Part shown: piece by piece, positions 19,099-27,955 of the stretch
How positions within the stretch are numbered: position 1 is the stretch's first letter
How the letters are laid out: each line of letters starts with the position of its first letter
NCBI RefSeq assembly: GCF_000154725.1
Contig: NZ_DS544873.1
Span: forward strand, 4,824,649-4,888,648
Length of the DNA stretch: 64,000 nt
Direction: 5' to 3'
Source of the DNA: Kordia algicida OT-1
GTDB lineage: Bacteria; Bacteroidota; Bacteroidia; Flavobacteriales; Flavobacteriaceae
The notes under the pieces: model-generated
Told to the model about the DNA's origin: nothing
Seen by the model: only the letters and a program-made list of their open reading frames with translations
The model's database searches: none
Made by a program: the position numbers and the translations under genes

Positions 19099-21867
19099 AT
19101 GATTCAAAAAATACTTTCAGTCATCTTTATTCTTACCATAGGAATAGCCTTTGCACAAAAAAAGCCAATTACCCATGACGATTACGATTTATGGAAGTCA
19201 ATGAGTGATGTCAAAGTCTCAAAAAAAGGTAAAATAATCGCTTCAACAATCGTAACGCGTACAGGTCGTGGCGATGGTTATGTTCATATTTACAACACAC
19301 AAACAAAAGATTCAACACATTATTTTAATGGTAGCGAAACGGCTATCACAGACGATGAGAAATTTGTCATATTCAGAAAAAAAGCTGATTATGTCACAAA
19401 AAGGAATGAAAAAAAGAAGAAAGTAAAAGACAAGGACAAGCAAAAAGATGTATTGTATATCTATGATGTAGCTTCAAACAAAATCTACGATTCTATTACA
19501 CGAATAAAATCATACAAACTATCAAAAAGGAATAGCGACTATTTAGTTATTGAAAAATTTAAAAACAAAAAAGACTCGATAAAAGGAGACAGTTTGCCAG
19601 CATGGAAAAATAACTATGCATTAGTTTACAACCTAAAAACAAAAGGAAAAGATACTATTTTTAATATCAAAGATTTCATAATTCCTGAAGAAGGAAACAC
19701 GTTTTATTACACCACTAAGCATCCAAAAAGAAAGAAAAAAGCCAAAGGAGTTTTTGCATATAATGTAGCTGCTAACTCAAAAAAAGTAATTGATACTTTA
19801 CTATACGATTACAAAAAATTAAGAGTAAACAAACAAGGAAATCAACTTGCGTATATTGCTGAAAGAGATTCTGTAAAAACAGATTCAGTACCATTCAAAT
19901 TATTTCTTTACAAAGAAAACAAGCTAAAACTATTAGTTGAAAATGAAGAAAAGCAATTTGGTAAAAATCAAACGCTAAGTGAAGCAAAACCACCATTCTT
20001 CTCAGAAGATGGAAAACGTTTATATTACTATTCAAAAATAAAAAGTCAATACAAAAAAGACACTACCTTACTAGATGATGAAATTCCGCAAGTAGATGTT
20101 TGGCATTGGAAAGATAAAATAACACAACCTAGACAAAAAGCCACTGAAAAGACTAATAAAGAAGACACAAAGCAGAGGTACTATGATATTGATAAAGATC
20201 GTCACGTACAATTACAAGATGATATAATAGACTTTGTTTATTTATTTGATAAATATGCTTCAAAATATATAGTTGGTATAGATAACTCTCCGTATGCAAC
20301 GCAAACATGGAAATCGCCTTCGGAATATGATTATTATGTAATTGACAGAGAAACTGGGAAAAAACGATTGCTAATAAAAAAAGCAACCTCACGAGTAGAT
20401 ATTTCATTAGATGGTAAATACGGAATTTACTTTGACAACACTACAAATGATTGGATTTCGTATAATTTAGAAACACTAGAGCGTTACAACATGACGCAAA
20501 ATATCAAGGTGAGTTTTGCAAATGAAGATAATGATATTCCAGCCGCAGCGCGTCCGTATAACTCAGGAGGTTATGACAAAGAAGGAAATATATTATTTTA
20601 TGATAAATATGATATATGGGCAGTTTCGCCAAATGGAAAAACGAAACCTAAAAATATCACGAAGAAAGGAAGAAGAAAAAAAATAACATTTCGTACCAGA
20701 AGGGTAAGAGACAATTTTTCGTTGGCAAGATACGTAAATGATGAACTGTTACTTGTTGGATTTGATGAAAAAACAAAAGCACACGGCATCTATCTTTTAG
20801 ATGACAAAGGGAAATTAACAGAAAAAATTGCACCTAAAAATCATATAATTTATCTACTACAAAAAGCGGAAGAAGGAACTGTTGAAGTATTTACCAAAGA
20901 AAATTTTAAAACATTTGAAGACCTTCTTGTAACAACGGACAACTTTAATACATACGATAAAATCACTGACGTTAATCCGCATGAAAAAAACTTTAAATGG
21001 GGAACTGCTGAATTGGTTTCTTGGAAAGCATACGATGGTACAAAACTAAAAGGAATTGTACATAAACCAGAAAATTTTGATCCTTCCAAAAAGTATCCAA
21101 TGATTGTATATTTCTATGAAAGAAGCTCTGACGGACTTCACAATCATTACTCGCCACAACCTAGTGCATCTACTGTAAACAAAATTTATGCTGTAAGCAA
21201 TGATTATATTGTTTTCACACCAGATATTGTATACAAAACAGGGCAGCCAGGAGACGACGCATACAATTGTGTAATTTCGGGTGTAGAAATGATGGAAAAG
21301 AAAGGATACATTGATAGCAATCGTATGGCGTTGCAAGGTCAAAGTTGGGGTGGATATCAAGTAGCATATCTCATTACCAAAACAAATAAATTCAAGGCGG
21401 CAATGGCAGGAGCACCTGTGAGTAACATGACATCTGCATATGGCGGAATTCGTTGGGGAAGCGGTTACAGCAGAATGTTTCAATATGAAAAAACACAAAG
21501 TCGTATTGGTAAAAACTTATGGGATGGTTTTGATTTATACGTAAAAAACTCACCATTATTCAGTTTGCCAAATGTAGAAACACCATTGCTTATCATGCAC
21601 AATGACAACGATGGCGCAGTTCCATACTATCAAGGAATTGAATTATTTATGGGAATGCGTAGACTGCAAAAACCTGTTTGGATGTTAGTATACAACAACG
21701 AAGCACACAACTTACGTAAAGTGAAAAATAAACAAGATTTATCTATCAGAATGATGCAGTTTTTCGATCACTACTTAAAAGATGCGCCACCGCCAGTATG
21801 GATGACCAAAGGAATTCCAAGGAGAGAAAAAGGAATCAACTTTGGGTATGATCTCGATAAAGAATAA
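19099..21867 (+). CDS. Exported S9-family (prolyl oligopeptidase) serine peptidase
   Basis: 922 residues. A signal peptide (MIQKILSVIFILTIGIAFAQ) leads into a long, lysine-rich beta-propeller region and a C-terminal alpha/beta hydrolase domain. The catalytic triad is readable: serine in GQSWGGYQ (about 749), aspartate in NDNDGAVPYYQ (about 838) and histidine in NEAHNL (about 870). Such enzymes cleave short peptides, often after proline, in the periplasm. It has its own promoter and terminator, so it is monocistronic despite sitting between nqr and apbE. Confidence 0.92.
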   Translation: MIQKILSVIFILTIGIAFAQKKPITHDDYDLWKSMSDVKVSKKGKIIASTIVTRTGRGDGYVHIYNTQTKDSTHYFNGSETAITDDEKFVIFRKKADYVTKRNEKKKKVKDKDKQKDVLYIYDVASNKIYDSITRIKSYKLSKRNSDYLVIEKFKNKKDSIKGDSLPAWKNNYALVYNLKTKGKDTIFNIKDFIIPEEGNTFYYTTKHPKRKKKAKGVFAYNVAANSKKVIDTLLYDYKKLRVNKQGNQLAYIAERDSVKTDSVPFKLFLYKENKLKLLVENEEKQFGKNQTLSEAKPPFFSEDGKRLYYYSKIKSQYKKDTTLLDDEIPQVDVWHWKDKITQPRQKATEKTNKEDTKQRYYDIDKDRHVQLQDDIIDFVYLFDKYASKYIVGIDNSPYATQTWKSPSEYDYYVIDRETGKKRLLIKKATSRVDISLDGKYGIYFDNTTNDWISYNLETLERYNMTQNIKVSFANEDNDIPAAARPYNSGGYDKEGNILFYDKYDIWAVSPNGKTKPKNITKKGRRKKITFRTRRVRDNFSLARYVNDELLLVGFDEKTKAHGIYLLDDKGKLTEKIAPKNHIIYLLQKAEEGTVEVFTKENFKTFEDLLVTTDNFNTYDKITDVNPHEKNFKWGTAELVSWKAYDGTKLKGIVHKPENFDPSKKYPMIVYFYERSSDGLHNHYSPQPSASTVNKIYAVSNDYIVFTPDIVYKTGQPGDDAYNCVISGVEMMEKKGYIDSNRMALQGQSWGGYQVAYLITKTNKFKAAMAGAPVSNMTSAYGGIRWGSGYSRMFQYEKTQSRIGKNLWDGFDLYVKNSPLFSLPNVETPLLIMHNDNDGAVPYYQGIELFMGMRRLQKPVWMLVYNNEAHNLRKVKNKQDLSIRMMQFFDHYLKDAPPPVWMTKGIPRREKGINFGYDLDKE

Positions 21868-21891
21868 AATCAATACTACTTTAAAATATAG

Positions 21892-21920
21892 AAAAGATCG
21901 TCTGTAATGACGATCTTTTT
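21892..21920 (+). terminator. Intrinsic terminator of the S9 peptidase gene
   Basis: Stem AGATCGTC / GACGATCT with loop TGTAAT and a T run. The stem is identical to the nqr terminator 2.9 kb upstream. Confidence 0.9.
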
Positions 21921-21967
21921 TATACTCTAAAAAAAGTAATACAATACCAAATCAGCTTAAATTACAG

Positions 21968-21975
21968 TATCTTTG
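21968..21975 (+). promoter_or_regulatory. Promoter -7 box for the 22098-apbE pair
   Basis: TATCTTTG in the context 'cagtatctttgcaa', a strong flavobacterial -7 box; it implies a leader of about 115 bases in which no structure was recognised. Confidence 0.5.
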
Positions 21976-22097
21976 CAATAAGGTATTTTGTAGATGAAAA
22001 TTGTATTTCGTCGAGATTTATCACAAAAAAGAAAAAAATAATAAGCACTATCAATAAACCAATACTTTCGTAATGTGTTGGAATATAATTTCTAACG

Positions 22098-22460
22098 ATG
22101 GAGAAGCTGACAAAACAAGAGTTGCATAATCTTGCGATGAATATCGTAGGAAAAGAATTGGAGGACAAAGGATATGAATTTCTGGCAGTAAATAGCAAAC
22201 TAAACAAACATCCACAATTTGTTTGTATAGACAAGAACAACAAAAAGAAATTTGTACTTGTAAAAGCCGTTGCCTATCCTGAAGATCCAAAAGAATATGA
22301 TGCCATATGGATGGAAACATTCAAAAAGCACGTAGAAAAGTTTGAAGCAGAACTCTATTTTGCTGGCGTCGGACTCGGAAATGCAGACAATCCACTCGAA
22401 GAAGTACTAAAAAACCAACCGTACATACTAGACTATGATGGTTTAATACAAATTACATAA
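22098..22460 (+). CDS. Small conserved protein of the nqr-apbE neighbourhood
   Basis: 120 residues, soluble, no signal peptide, rich in charged residues (MEKLTKQELHNLAMNIVGKE; later ECxx-free). Homologues in flavobacteria are often labelled 'NADH:quinone reductase subunit F' in databases, but none of the NqrF domains (2Fe-2S cysteines, FAD or NADH motifs) is present, so that label is misleading. The segment KFVLVKAVAYPEDPKEYD recalls a small nuclease-like or restriction-fold strand pattern, but not enough to call. It is 2 bases ahead of apbE and so co-transcribed; a role linked to flavinylation or Nqr assembly is only inference. Confidence 0.78.
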   Translation: MEKLTKQELHNLAMNIVGKELEDKGYEFLAVNSKLNKHPQFVCIDKNNKKKFVLVKAVAYPEDPKEYDAIWMETFKKHVEKFEAELYFAGVGLGNADNPLEEVLKNQPYILDYDGLIQIT

Positions 22461-22462
22461 TA

Positions 22463-23500
22463 ATGAAAGCAGTTACATTACCCCTATACATATGTATAGC
22501 TTTTTTACTCACATCTTGTGTCGAAAAACCTAAAGATGTCATGATGCATACCAATACAGGTTATGCTTTAGGAACTACATATTCGATAAAATATGAAGTC
22601 CAAAATGAAAAGGAAGACTACAAAAATGACATAGAAAACGTATTTCACGAAGTCAATCAATCCATGTCTGCATACATACCAACATCTGATATTTCTAGAA
22701 TCAACAGAGGAGAAACTGATGTCATTATTGATGATTATTTTAGAACGGTATATGACTTTTCTCGAGAAGTATATGAAAAAACAGAAGGTTACTTTGACCC
22801 AAGTGTAGGCGCTTTGGTAAATGCATGGGGATTTGGTCCAGAGAAACCAATCAATAATCTTACAAAAAAACAAGTAGACAGCATCATGGCGTTTACAGGT
22901 TTTAATAAAGTTAAAATTTCAAAAGAAGGGAAAGTGTACAAAGAACATCCTTCGCTTACATTTGACTTTAATTCGCTTGGAAAAGGATATGCCATTGATC
23001 TTATTGGTAAAATGTTTGATAAAAAAGGAATCAAAAACTACATCATTGAAGTTGGTGGAGAAATCTTAACCAAAGGGAAAAATACCCAAAAAGTAAAAAA
23101 ATGGATGGTTGCCATCGACAGTCCTGTGCAAGATGGAAATGAACGGCAATATATAGAAGTAATCAGGCTTGAAAACAAAGCGATGGCAACTTCTGGAAAC
23201 TACCGAAAATTTAGAGTCGATCCAGAAACAGGCGATCATTACGTGCATATTCTCAATGCAAAAACAGGATACCCAATGAAAAACAACGTATTGAGTGTTT
23301 CTGTCGTAGCAGATAATTGTATGAAAGCAGACGCATACGCAACGGCTTTTATGGTAATGCCATACGAAAAAACAAAGCAGCTCCTTAGCGAATTAAAAGA
23401 CGTTGATGCATACATTGTAAGTAGAGATCAATACGGAAACATTCAAAAGTACACGACCAACGGTTTTCAAGAATTAATCGTAAAATCCCCTCAAGAATAA
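22463..23500 (+). CDS. apbE: FAD:protein FMN transferase
   Basis: 345-residue lipoprotein (lipobox LLTSC, Cys 19) of the ApbE family. It shows GTTYSIKYE, the flavin-binding DPSVGALVNAWGFGP, FDFNSLGKGYAID and the metal-site region VVADNCMKADAYATAFMVM. ApbE moves FMN from FAD onto a threonine of target proteins; the obvious targets are NqrB and NqrC, coded 5-9 kb upstream. It shares a transcript with the 120-residue protein before it. Confidence 0.95.
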   Translation: MKAVTLPLYICIAFLLTSCVEKPKDVMMHTNTGYALGTTYSIKYEVQNEKEDYKNDIENVFHEVNQSMSAYIPTSDISRINRGETDVIIDDYFRTVYDFSREVYEKTEGYFDPSVGALVNAWGFGPEKPINNLTKKQVDSIMAFTGFNKVKISKEGKVYKEHPSLTFDFNSLGKGYAIDLIGKMFDKKGIKNYIIEVGGEILTKGKNTQKVKKWMVAIDSPVQDGNERQYIEVIRLENKAMATSGNYRKFRVDPETGDHYVHILNAKTGYPMKNNVLSVSVVADNCMKADAYATAFMVMPYEKTKQLLSELKDVDAYIVSRDQYGNIQKYTTNGFQELIVKSPQE

Positions 23501-23643
23501 TTAAGTAGGATAGTTTTAATGTACTGATTGTCTAATTTTAAAATAATGTTAAATAAGGTTTTAGAATACATTTAGTGTGGTTTAAAAATATAGAATATAC
23601 TTTTAAATGACGTAATTTTAGGTACAAACTTAAAATAAAGGTC

Positions 23644-23907
23644 ATGAAAAAAAAGAACTTAAAAACCAACGGATTAAAATTAAACAAAAGAGCAATCTCA
23701 AACTTAAAATTAGGAACACTCACTGGTGGTGGAACAAACTCCTGTTTTCAGTATGCTGATACAAGATGTGCGGTAACGATAGGATGTAATTATACAGATA
23801 CCTGTCCGCCAACAAATGGTTGTCCACCTCAAACAAATGGTTGTCCGCCTCAAACAGATGGTTGTCCTTTCATTTCACAATCTTGTCCTGTAAACGGAAT
23901 CTGCTAA
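23644..23907 (+). CDS. Class I lanthipeptide-type precursor with Cys/Pro repeats
   Basis: 87 residues. The leader is MKKKNLKTNGLKLNKRAISN followed by LKLGTLTGGG, the Lys/Asn-rich leader with a Gly-Gly exit typical of Bacteroidota class I lanthipeptide precursors. The core holds nine cysteines plus many Thr and Ser residues, including three near-identical turns of the type NGCPPQT. A TACTTTTA box lies at 23598-23605, and a strong terminator follows 24 bases after the stop, so it is a single-gene unit. No LanB, LanC or transporter gene is visible nearby. Whether it is modified at all is unknown. Confidence 0.75.
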   Translation: MKKKNLKTNGLKLNKRAISNLKLGTLTGGGTNSCFQYADTRCAVTIGCNYTDTCPPTNGCPPQTNGCPPQTDGCPFISQSCPVNGIC

Positions 23908-23931
23908 AAAAAACAATCGCAAATACATTAC

Positions 23932-23969
23932 AAAACGATCATTAAAAGCAATTTTAATGATCGTTTTTT
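23932..23969 (+). terminator. Intrinsic terminator of the peptide gene
   Basis: Perfect 16-bp stem around AAAACGATCATTAAAA with loop GCAA, then a T run. Confidence 0.93.
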
Positions 23970-24005
23970 ATATCAAATTCAAAAATTAAACTACGTACAC
24001 CATAT

Positions 24006-24073
24006 TTTGAGAAACTCAAAAACAACTTTCAACAAAAAATAAAATAAATCCGTCATATAAAATTGTAGTTTTG
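24006..24073 (+). promoter_or_regulatory. LytTR-type operator and promoter of the sensor kinase gene
   Basis: Direct repeats TTTGAG (24006) and TTTCAA (24027), 21 bases apart, with AACTCAAA in the spacer. The -7 box TAGTTTTG starts at 24066, 34 bases after the second repeat. The same layout occurs at 27863, 32006 and 32186. No -33 TTTG is present, as expected for a promoter that needs an activator. It supports autoregulation of the two-component system. Confidence 0.7.
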
Positions 24074-24093
24074 GAAGTTATAACTCGATACAA

Positions 24094-27033
24094 TTGGTAA
24101 AAAAATTACACTGTTTATTAGTATTACTTGCCTTCTGTGCTGTGTACGGACAACATCCAATCTACACGCAGTTTTCAGAAAAAGACGATCTTCCCGATAT
24201 TGAATTTTACAATATGACGGAAGATAGTAAAGGATTTATTTGGCTTGCCGCCGATAAAGGATTTTATCGTTACGACGGAAATCAATTCAAACTCTACACC
24301 AACAAAGAAAAACGCGGATTTTCAGTTTTTGAACCCAAAGAAGATCACATAGGACGCGTTTGGTGCTGCAATATCTCAGGACAATATTTTTATGCAGAAG
24401 ATGATAAACTAACGATGTTTATTGACTTAAGTCAAGAAATTCGTTGGCAACTCGGAAGCTTTCTGGTTACCAAAAAACATCTATTAGTATTTGCATCTCA
24501 AGTAGTTTATAAAATATCTTTAGAAACAAAAAAAATAGAACAACGCATAAAACTTACGGATGGTTTACTAGGAAATCCATATCAATACGAAGATGAAATA
24601 TTCATCACAACAAACAATAGTATTTTGGTTTTAGATTTAGAATTAAATATTCTTAAAAAAATTACCTCAGAAGCCATTCATAATGATTTAGAAAACAGAA
24701 GTCTTGGACGAACAATCATAAACGGATACAAAGGAAAAACCTATCTAAAATTTACGGATCAAAAAAACGAATCAAACCTGTATTTATTTGACGTAAACAC
24801 TGGGCAATATGACAAAGTAGAACTTGAAGAAGAATTGCGTAAAAGTCATTTGGTAACCTTCGATTTTTACAATGACGAAATGTTACTGTCTACGTCTACA
24901 GGACTTTGGCTGTACACGGTGCAACCTGATGGGAAAATTGTATACAAAAATAAATATTTTGATAATGAATACGCTTCTAGAGTTATTGTAGATAAAAGTG
25001 AAAACTATTGGTTAACAACGCTGCGAAATGGAGTATTTGTAATTCCAAACATAAACAATTACAGTTTTGACTTCCCAAAAGAAATTAAAGACATCAAATG
25101 CATTGAAAAAATAAACGAAACAACCTTCTTCTTTGGTTCTGCCAACGGAAAAGCAGGGTTTTACAAAATGAAAACCAATTCCATTGAGTGGATTCCATTA
25201 AAAGACAAAACAGCAGTTACAGCCGCTCTTTATGATAAAAATGAGCAAATTCTATACATCAGTCAGCAAAACAGTGCGGTCATCTATGATTTACAAACAA
25301 AAACGCATACACAAAATGCAGTTTTTATAAACAGTCGTAGCATCTCTTACCTAAAGAAAAACACCTTTTTCTTTACCAACTATCGCGGCGCTATCAAAAT
25401 AAATAATGGCAAAGAAGTATCACGAATTGGAACTTTACGTGCATATTTGGGCTTTCACGACACGATCTCCAAAAAAAGTTATGTCTCTTACGTTGATGAT
25501 TTGATAAAATATGATATCGATTTCAACGAAAAAAAAATTCGCTACAAAGGAAAACGAATCAACGCAACGGGAATTACAAAAACAGCCAACGGAATTGTGT
25601 GGGTTTCTACCTTTAAAGATGGGATTTACGGAATAAAAAATGATAGCATTATTGCAAACTATACAGAAGAAAACGGTTTAATTTCCAACTCAACTCACAA
25701 AATAAAAGGAGACAATAACGAACTTTGGATCGTGACCAACAAAGGAATTCAGTTGTTTGACATAGAAACGGAAACCTTTAAAACACTAACAAAAAGAGAT
25801 GGAATCAGTACGTATCTTATCAGTGGAATAATTCCGTTTAAAAACAATGTGGTTTTTGCCACAAACAATGGCGTATTTTCAATTGATCGTAAAACGGTAT
25901 TTAACAAAACAGTAAAACCAGAAATTTACTTTACGGGAATTCAAATCAACGAAAAAGATACTTTACTTCAAGACAAATATGAATTGCCACACTATCAAAA
26001 TGCAATAAAAATAAGCTTCAATTCCAACGGTTTTCGATCAAAAGAGCACATTCGCTATTACAGTCGCTTACTAGGTTTTAATGATGATTGGATTGCGGTT
26101 GATGAAGGTATCGATTTTGTAAAATACAACAGTTTGCCTGTCGGAAACTACACGTTTCAAGTAAAAGCAGCTTCTAGCTCTTTGGCAGGTGAATCTGAAA
26201 TTACTGCTATTAAAATTGCCATAAAAAGTCCGTTTTGGAAACGCACTTGGTTTATAACAAGTATGGTAATTGCTAGTTTACTTCTTGTAATCTTTTACTA
26301 TAAAAACATTCTTAAAAAACGTGAAAAACAGAAAAATAAAGAATTTGAAAAGTTGGAGCAAGAACGCGAATTGGTCTTTTTAAAACTAGAAAACTTGCGT
26401 TCGCAAATGAATCCGCACTTTATCTTCAATGCGTTAAATTCGATTCAGGAATACATCATTCTCAACAAAAAAAATCTGGCAAGTGATTATTTGGGAAAAT
26501 TTGCCGATTTAATTCGCACCTATCTCAATCACAGTAACAAAGGAGTTATTTCTTTACAAGATGAAATAGATTGTTTGGAAATGTACTTAGAACTAGAAAA
26601 ACTTCGTTTTGAAGACAAGCTCAACTATAGCATAAAAATTGACAATGAAGTTGATTCGGAAGCGATTTCCATTCCTACGATGCTCATTCAGCCATATGTT
26701 GAAAATGCACTAAAACACGGATTATTACACAAAAAAGATAACAGGGAACTGAGTATTACTCTTGAAACTTCTCAAGAAAACGACACCATTACTTGTACCA
26801 TTGAAGACAATGGTATTGGGCGAGAAAAAGCATTGGCAATCAAACAAAAGAAAGACAAAATGCACCAATCTTTTGGAACGCAAGCAACACAAGATCGCTT
26901 GGATTTGCTCAACTACGGAAAAGAAAAACAAATAGGCGTTTCCATTGAAGACTTACACGATCACACAACGCAACAAGCCAACGGAACAAAAGTGATTATC
27001 ACCATTCCAATTACCAAAATAAAAAACAACTAA
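24094..27033 (+). CDS. LytS-type sensor histidine kinase with beta-propeller sensor
   Basis: 979 residues. I take the TTG at 24094 as start: it gives an intact signal peptide (VKKLHCLLVLLAFCAVYGQ), no ATG fits, and the predicted transcription start is only about 14 bases upstream. The periplasmic part has repeated two-component-propeller motifs (GFIWLAADKGFYRYDG, WVSTFKDGIYGI, LWIVTNKGIQLFD) and a Y_Y_Y domain near residue 650. A single membrane helix (TSMVIASLLLVIFYY) precedes a LytS-type kinase with the phospho-accepting His near 775 in QMNPHFIFNALNSIQ and an ATPase domain (PYVENALKHG, EDNGIGR). Its stop overlaps the regulator start (TAATG). Confidence 0.94.
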   Translation: MVKKLHCLLVLLAFCAVYGQHPIYTQFSEKDDLPDIEFYNMTEDSKGFIWLAADKGFYRYDGNQFKLYTNKEKRGFSVFEPKEDHIGRVWCCNISGQYFYAEDDKLTMFIDLSQEIRWQLGSFLVTKKHLLVFASQVVYKISLETKKIEQRIKLTDGLLGNPYQYEDEIFITTNNSILVLDLELNILKKITSEAIHNDLENRSLGRTIINGYKGKTYLKFTDQKNESNLYLFDVNTGQYDKVELEEELRKSHLVTFDFYNDEMLLSTSTGLWLYTVQPDGKIVYKNKYFDNEYASRVIVDKSENYWLTTLRNGVFVIPNINNYSFDFPKEIKDIKCIEKINETTFFFGSANGKAGFYKMKTNSIEWIPLKDKTAVTAALYDKNEQILYISQQNSAVIYDLQTKTHTQNAVFINSRSISYLKKNTFFFTNYRGAIKINNGKEVSRIGTLRAYLGFHDTISKKSYVSYVDDLIKYDIDFNEKKIRYKGKRINATGITKTANGIVWVSTFKDGIYGIKNDSIIANYTEENGLISNSTHKIKGDNNELWIVTNKGIQLFDIETETFKTLTKRDGISTYLISGIIPFKNNVVFATNNGVFSIDRKTVFNKTVKPEIYFTGIQINEKDTLLQDKYELPHYQNAIKISFNSNGFRSKEHIRYYSRLLGFNDDWIAVDEGIDFVKYNSLPVGNYTFQVKAASSSLAGESEITAIKIAIKSPFWKRTWFITSMVIASLLLVIFYYKNILKKREKQKNKEFEKLEQERELVFLKLENLRSQMNPHFIFNALNSIQEYIILNKKNLASDYLGKFADLIRTYLNHSNKGVISLQDEIDCLEMYLELEKLRFEDKLNYSIKIDNEVDSEAISIPTMLIQPYVENALKHGLLHKKDNRELSITLETSQENDTITCTIEDNGIGREKALAIKQKKDKMHQSFGTQATQDRLDLLNYGKEKQIGVSIEDLHDHTTQQANGTKVIITIPITKIKNN

Positions 27034-27785
27034 TGAAAGTAATTATCATAGACGATGAACGAAAAGCACGGAATTTGCTCCATGTCTTAATAGCTGAAAA
27101 TTGCCCAAAAATCACAGAAATATTTGAAGCAGAAGATTTACTTTCGGGCGTAGCACTCATCAAAAAAGAACAACCACAAATAGTATTTCTAGACATCGAA
27201 ATGCCACAACATTCTGGCTTAGAAATTGCAAGCTTTATAGAAAAAGACAACTTCAATTTCGAAATCATCTTTACTACTGCATACAGCGAATATGCTATAA
27301 AAGCATTTCAACTTTCTGCAATCGATTACCTGCTAAAACCTGTACGCGCAACGCAAATACAAGAAGCTGTAGAAAAAGCACTCAAACACATCGGAAAATC
27401 GCAAATAAACAGCAAACTTGAAGAACTCAAAAAAAGTCTGGCTTCTTCCAACTTTAACAAAATTGGATTGCCTTTTTCAGATGGTTTCAAATTTGTAGAC
27501 TTTAACGAGATCATTCTACTAGAAGCTGATGGAATGTATACAAAAATCACAACGGTTAACGATTCGGAAATCTTAGTTAGCAAACCACTAAAACACTTTG
27601 TCTCGTTATTAGAAAACATAAAAACCTTCTACAAACCACATCGTTCGTATCTCATCAATCTCAAATACATCAAAGAATACATCAAAAAAGATGGTGGTTA
27701 CATCATTATGGACAATAACGAAACGGTTTCCATTTCCAAAGACAAAAAAGAGGAATTTCTTGCCATTGTTCAAAACATTGGATAA
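27033..27785 (+). CDS. LytTR-family response regulator
   Basis: 250 residues: a receiver domain with acidic pocket IIIDDER and phospho-acceptor D54 in VFLDIEMP, then a C-terminal LytTR DNA-binding domain (ILLEADGMYTKI, FYKPHRSYLINLKYI). LytTR proteins bind two direct repeats about two helical turns apart, which matches the 21-base repeats found upstream of four promoters here. Start and stop overlap with the kinase ties the pair together. Confidence 0.95.
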   Translation: MKVIIIDDERKARNLLHVLIAENCPKITEIFEAEDLLSGVALIKKEQPQIVFLDIEMPQHSGLEIASFIEKDNFNFEIIFTTAYSEYAIKAFQLSAIDYLLKPVRATQIQEAVEKALKHIGKSQINSKLEELKKSLASSNFNKIGLPFSDGFKFVDFNEIILLEADGMYTKITTVNDSEILVSKPLKHFVSLLENIKTFYKPHRSYLINLKYIKEYIKKDGGYIIMDNNETVSISKDKKEEFLAIVQNIG

Positions 27786-27862
27786 GCAATACTTGAAAGA
27801 AAAAACATAATTTCATTTCTCATAAATCGTTAAAAATGTACTTGCGACAAAAACGAAAAAAC

Positions 27863-27929
27863 TTTCAGCAACTCAAAACTAACTTTCAGAAGACAGAACA
27901 TTACATAGATAATTAGCAAGATACTTTTG
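27863..27929 (+). promoter_or_regulatory. LytTR-type operator and promoter of the beta-helix surface protein gene
   Basis: Exact direct repeat ACTTTCAG at 27861 and 27882 (21 bases apart) with CAACTCAAA between. The -7 box TACTTTTG starts at 27922, 33 bases after the second repeat, and the gene starts 26 bases further on. Confidence 0.78.
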
Positions 27930-27955
27930 CCTTCATAAACTATAAATTATACATA

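Noticed and set aside
22098-22460. Second NqrF subunit
   Set aside because: No 2Fe-2S, FAD or NADH motif and only 120 residues; the usual database label appears to come from neighbourhood.
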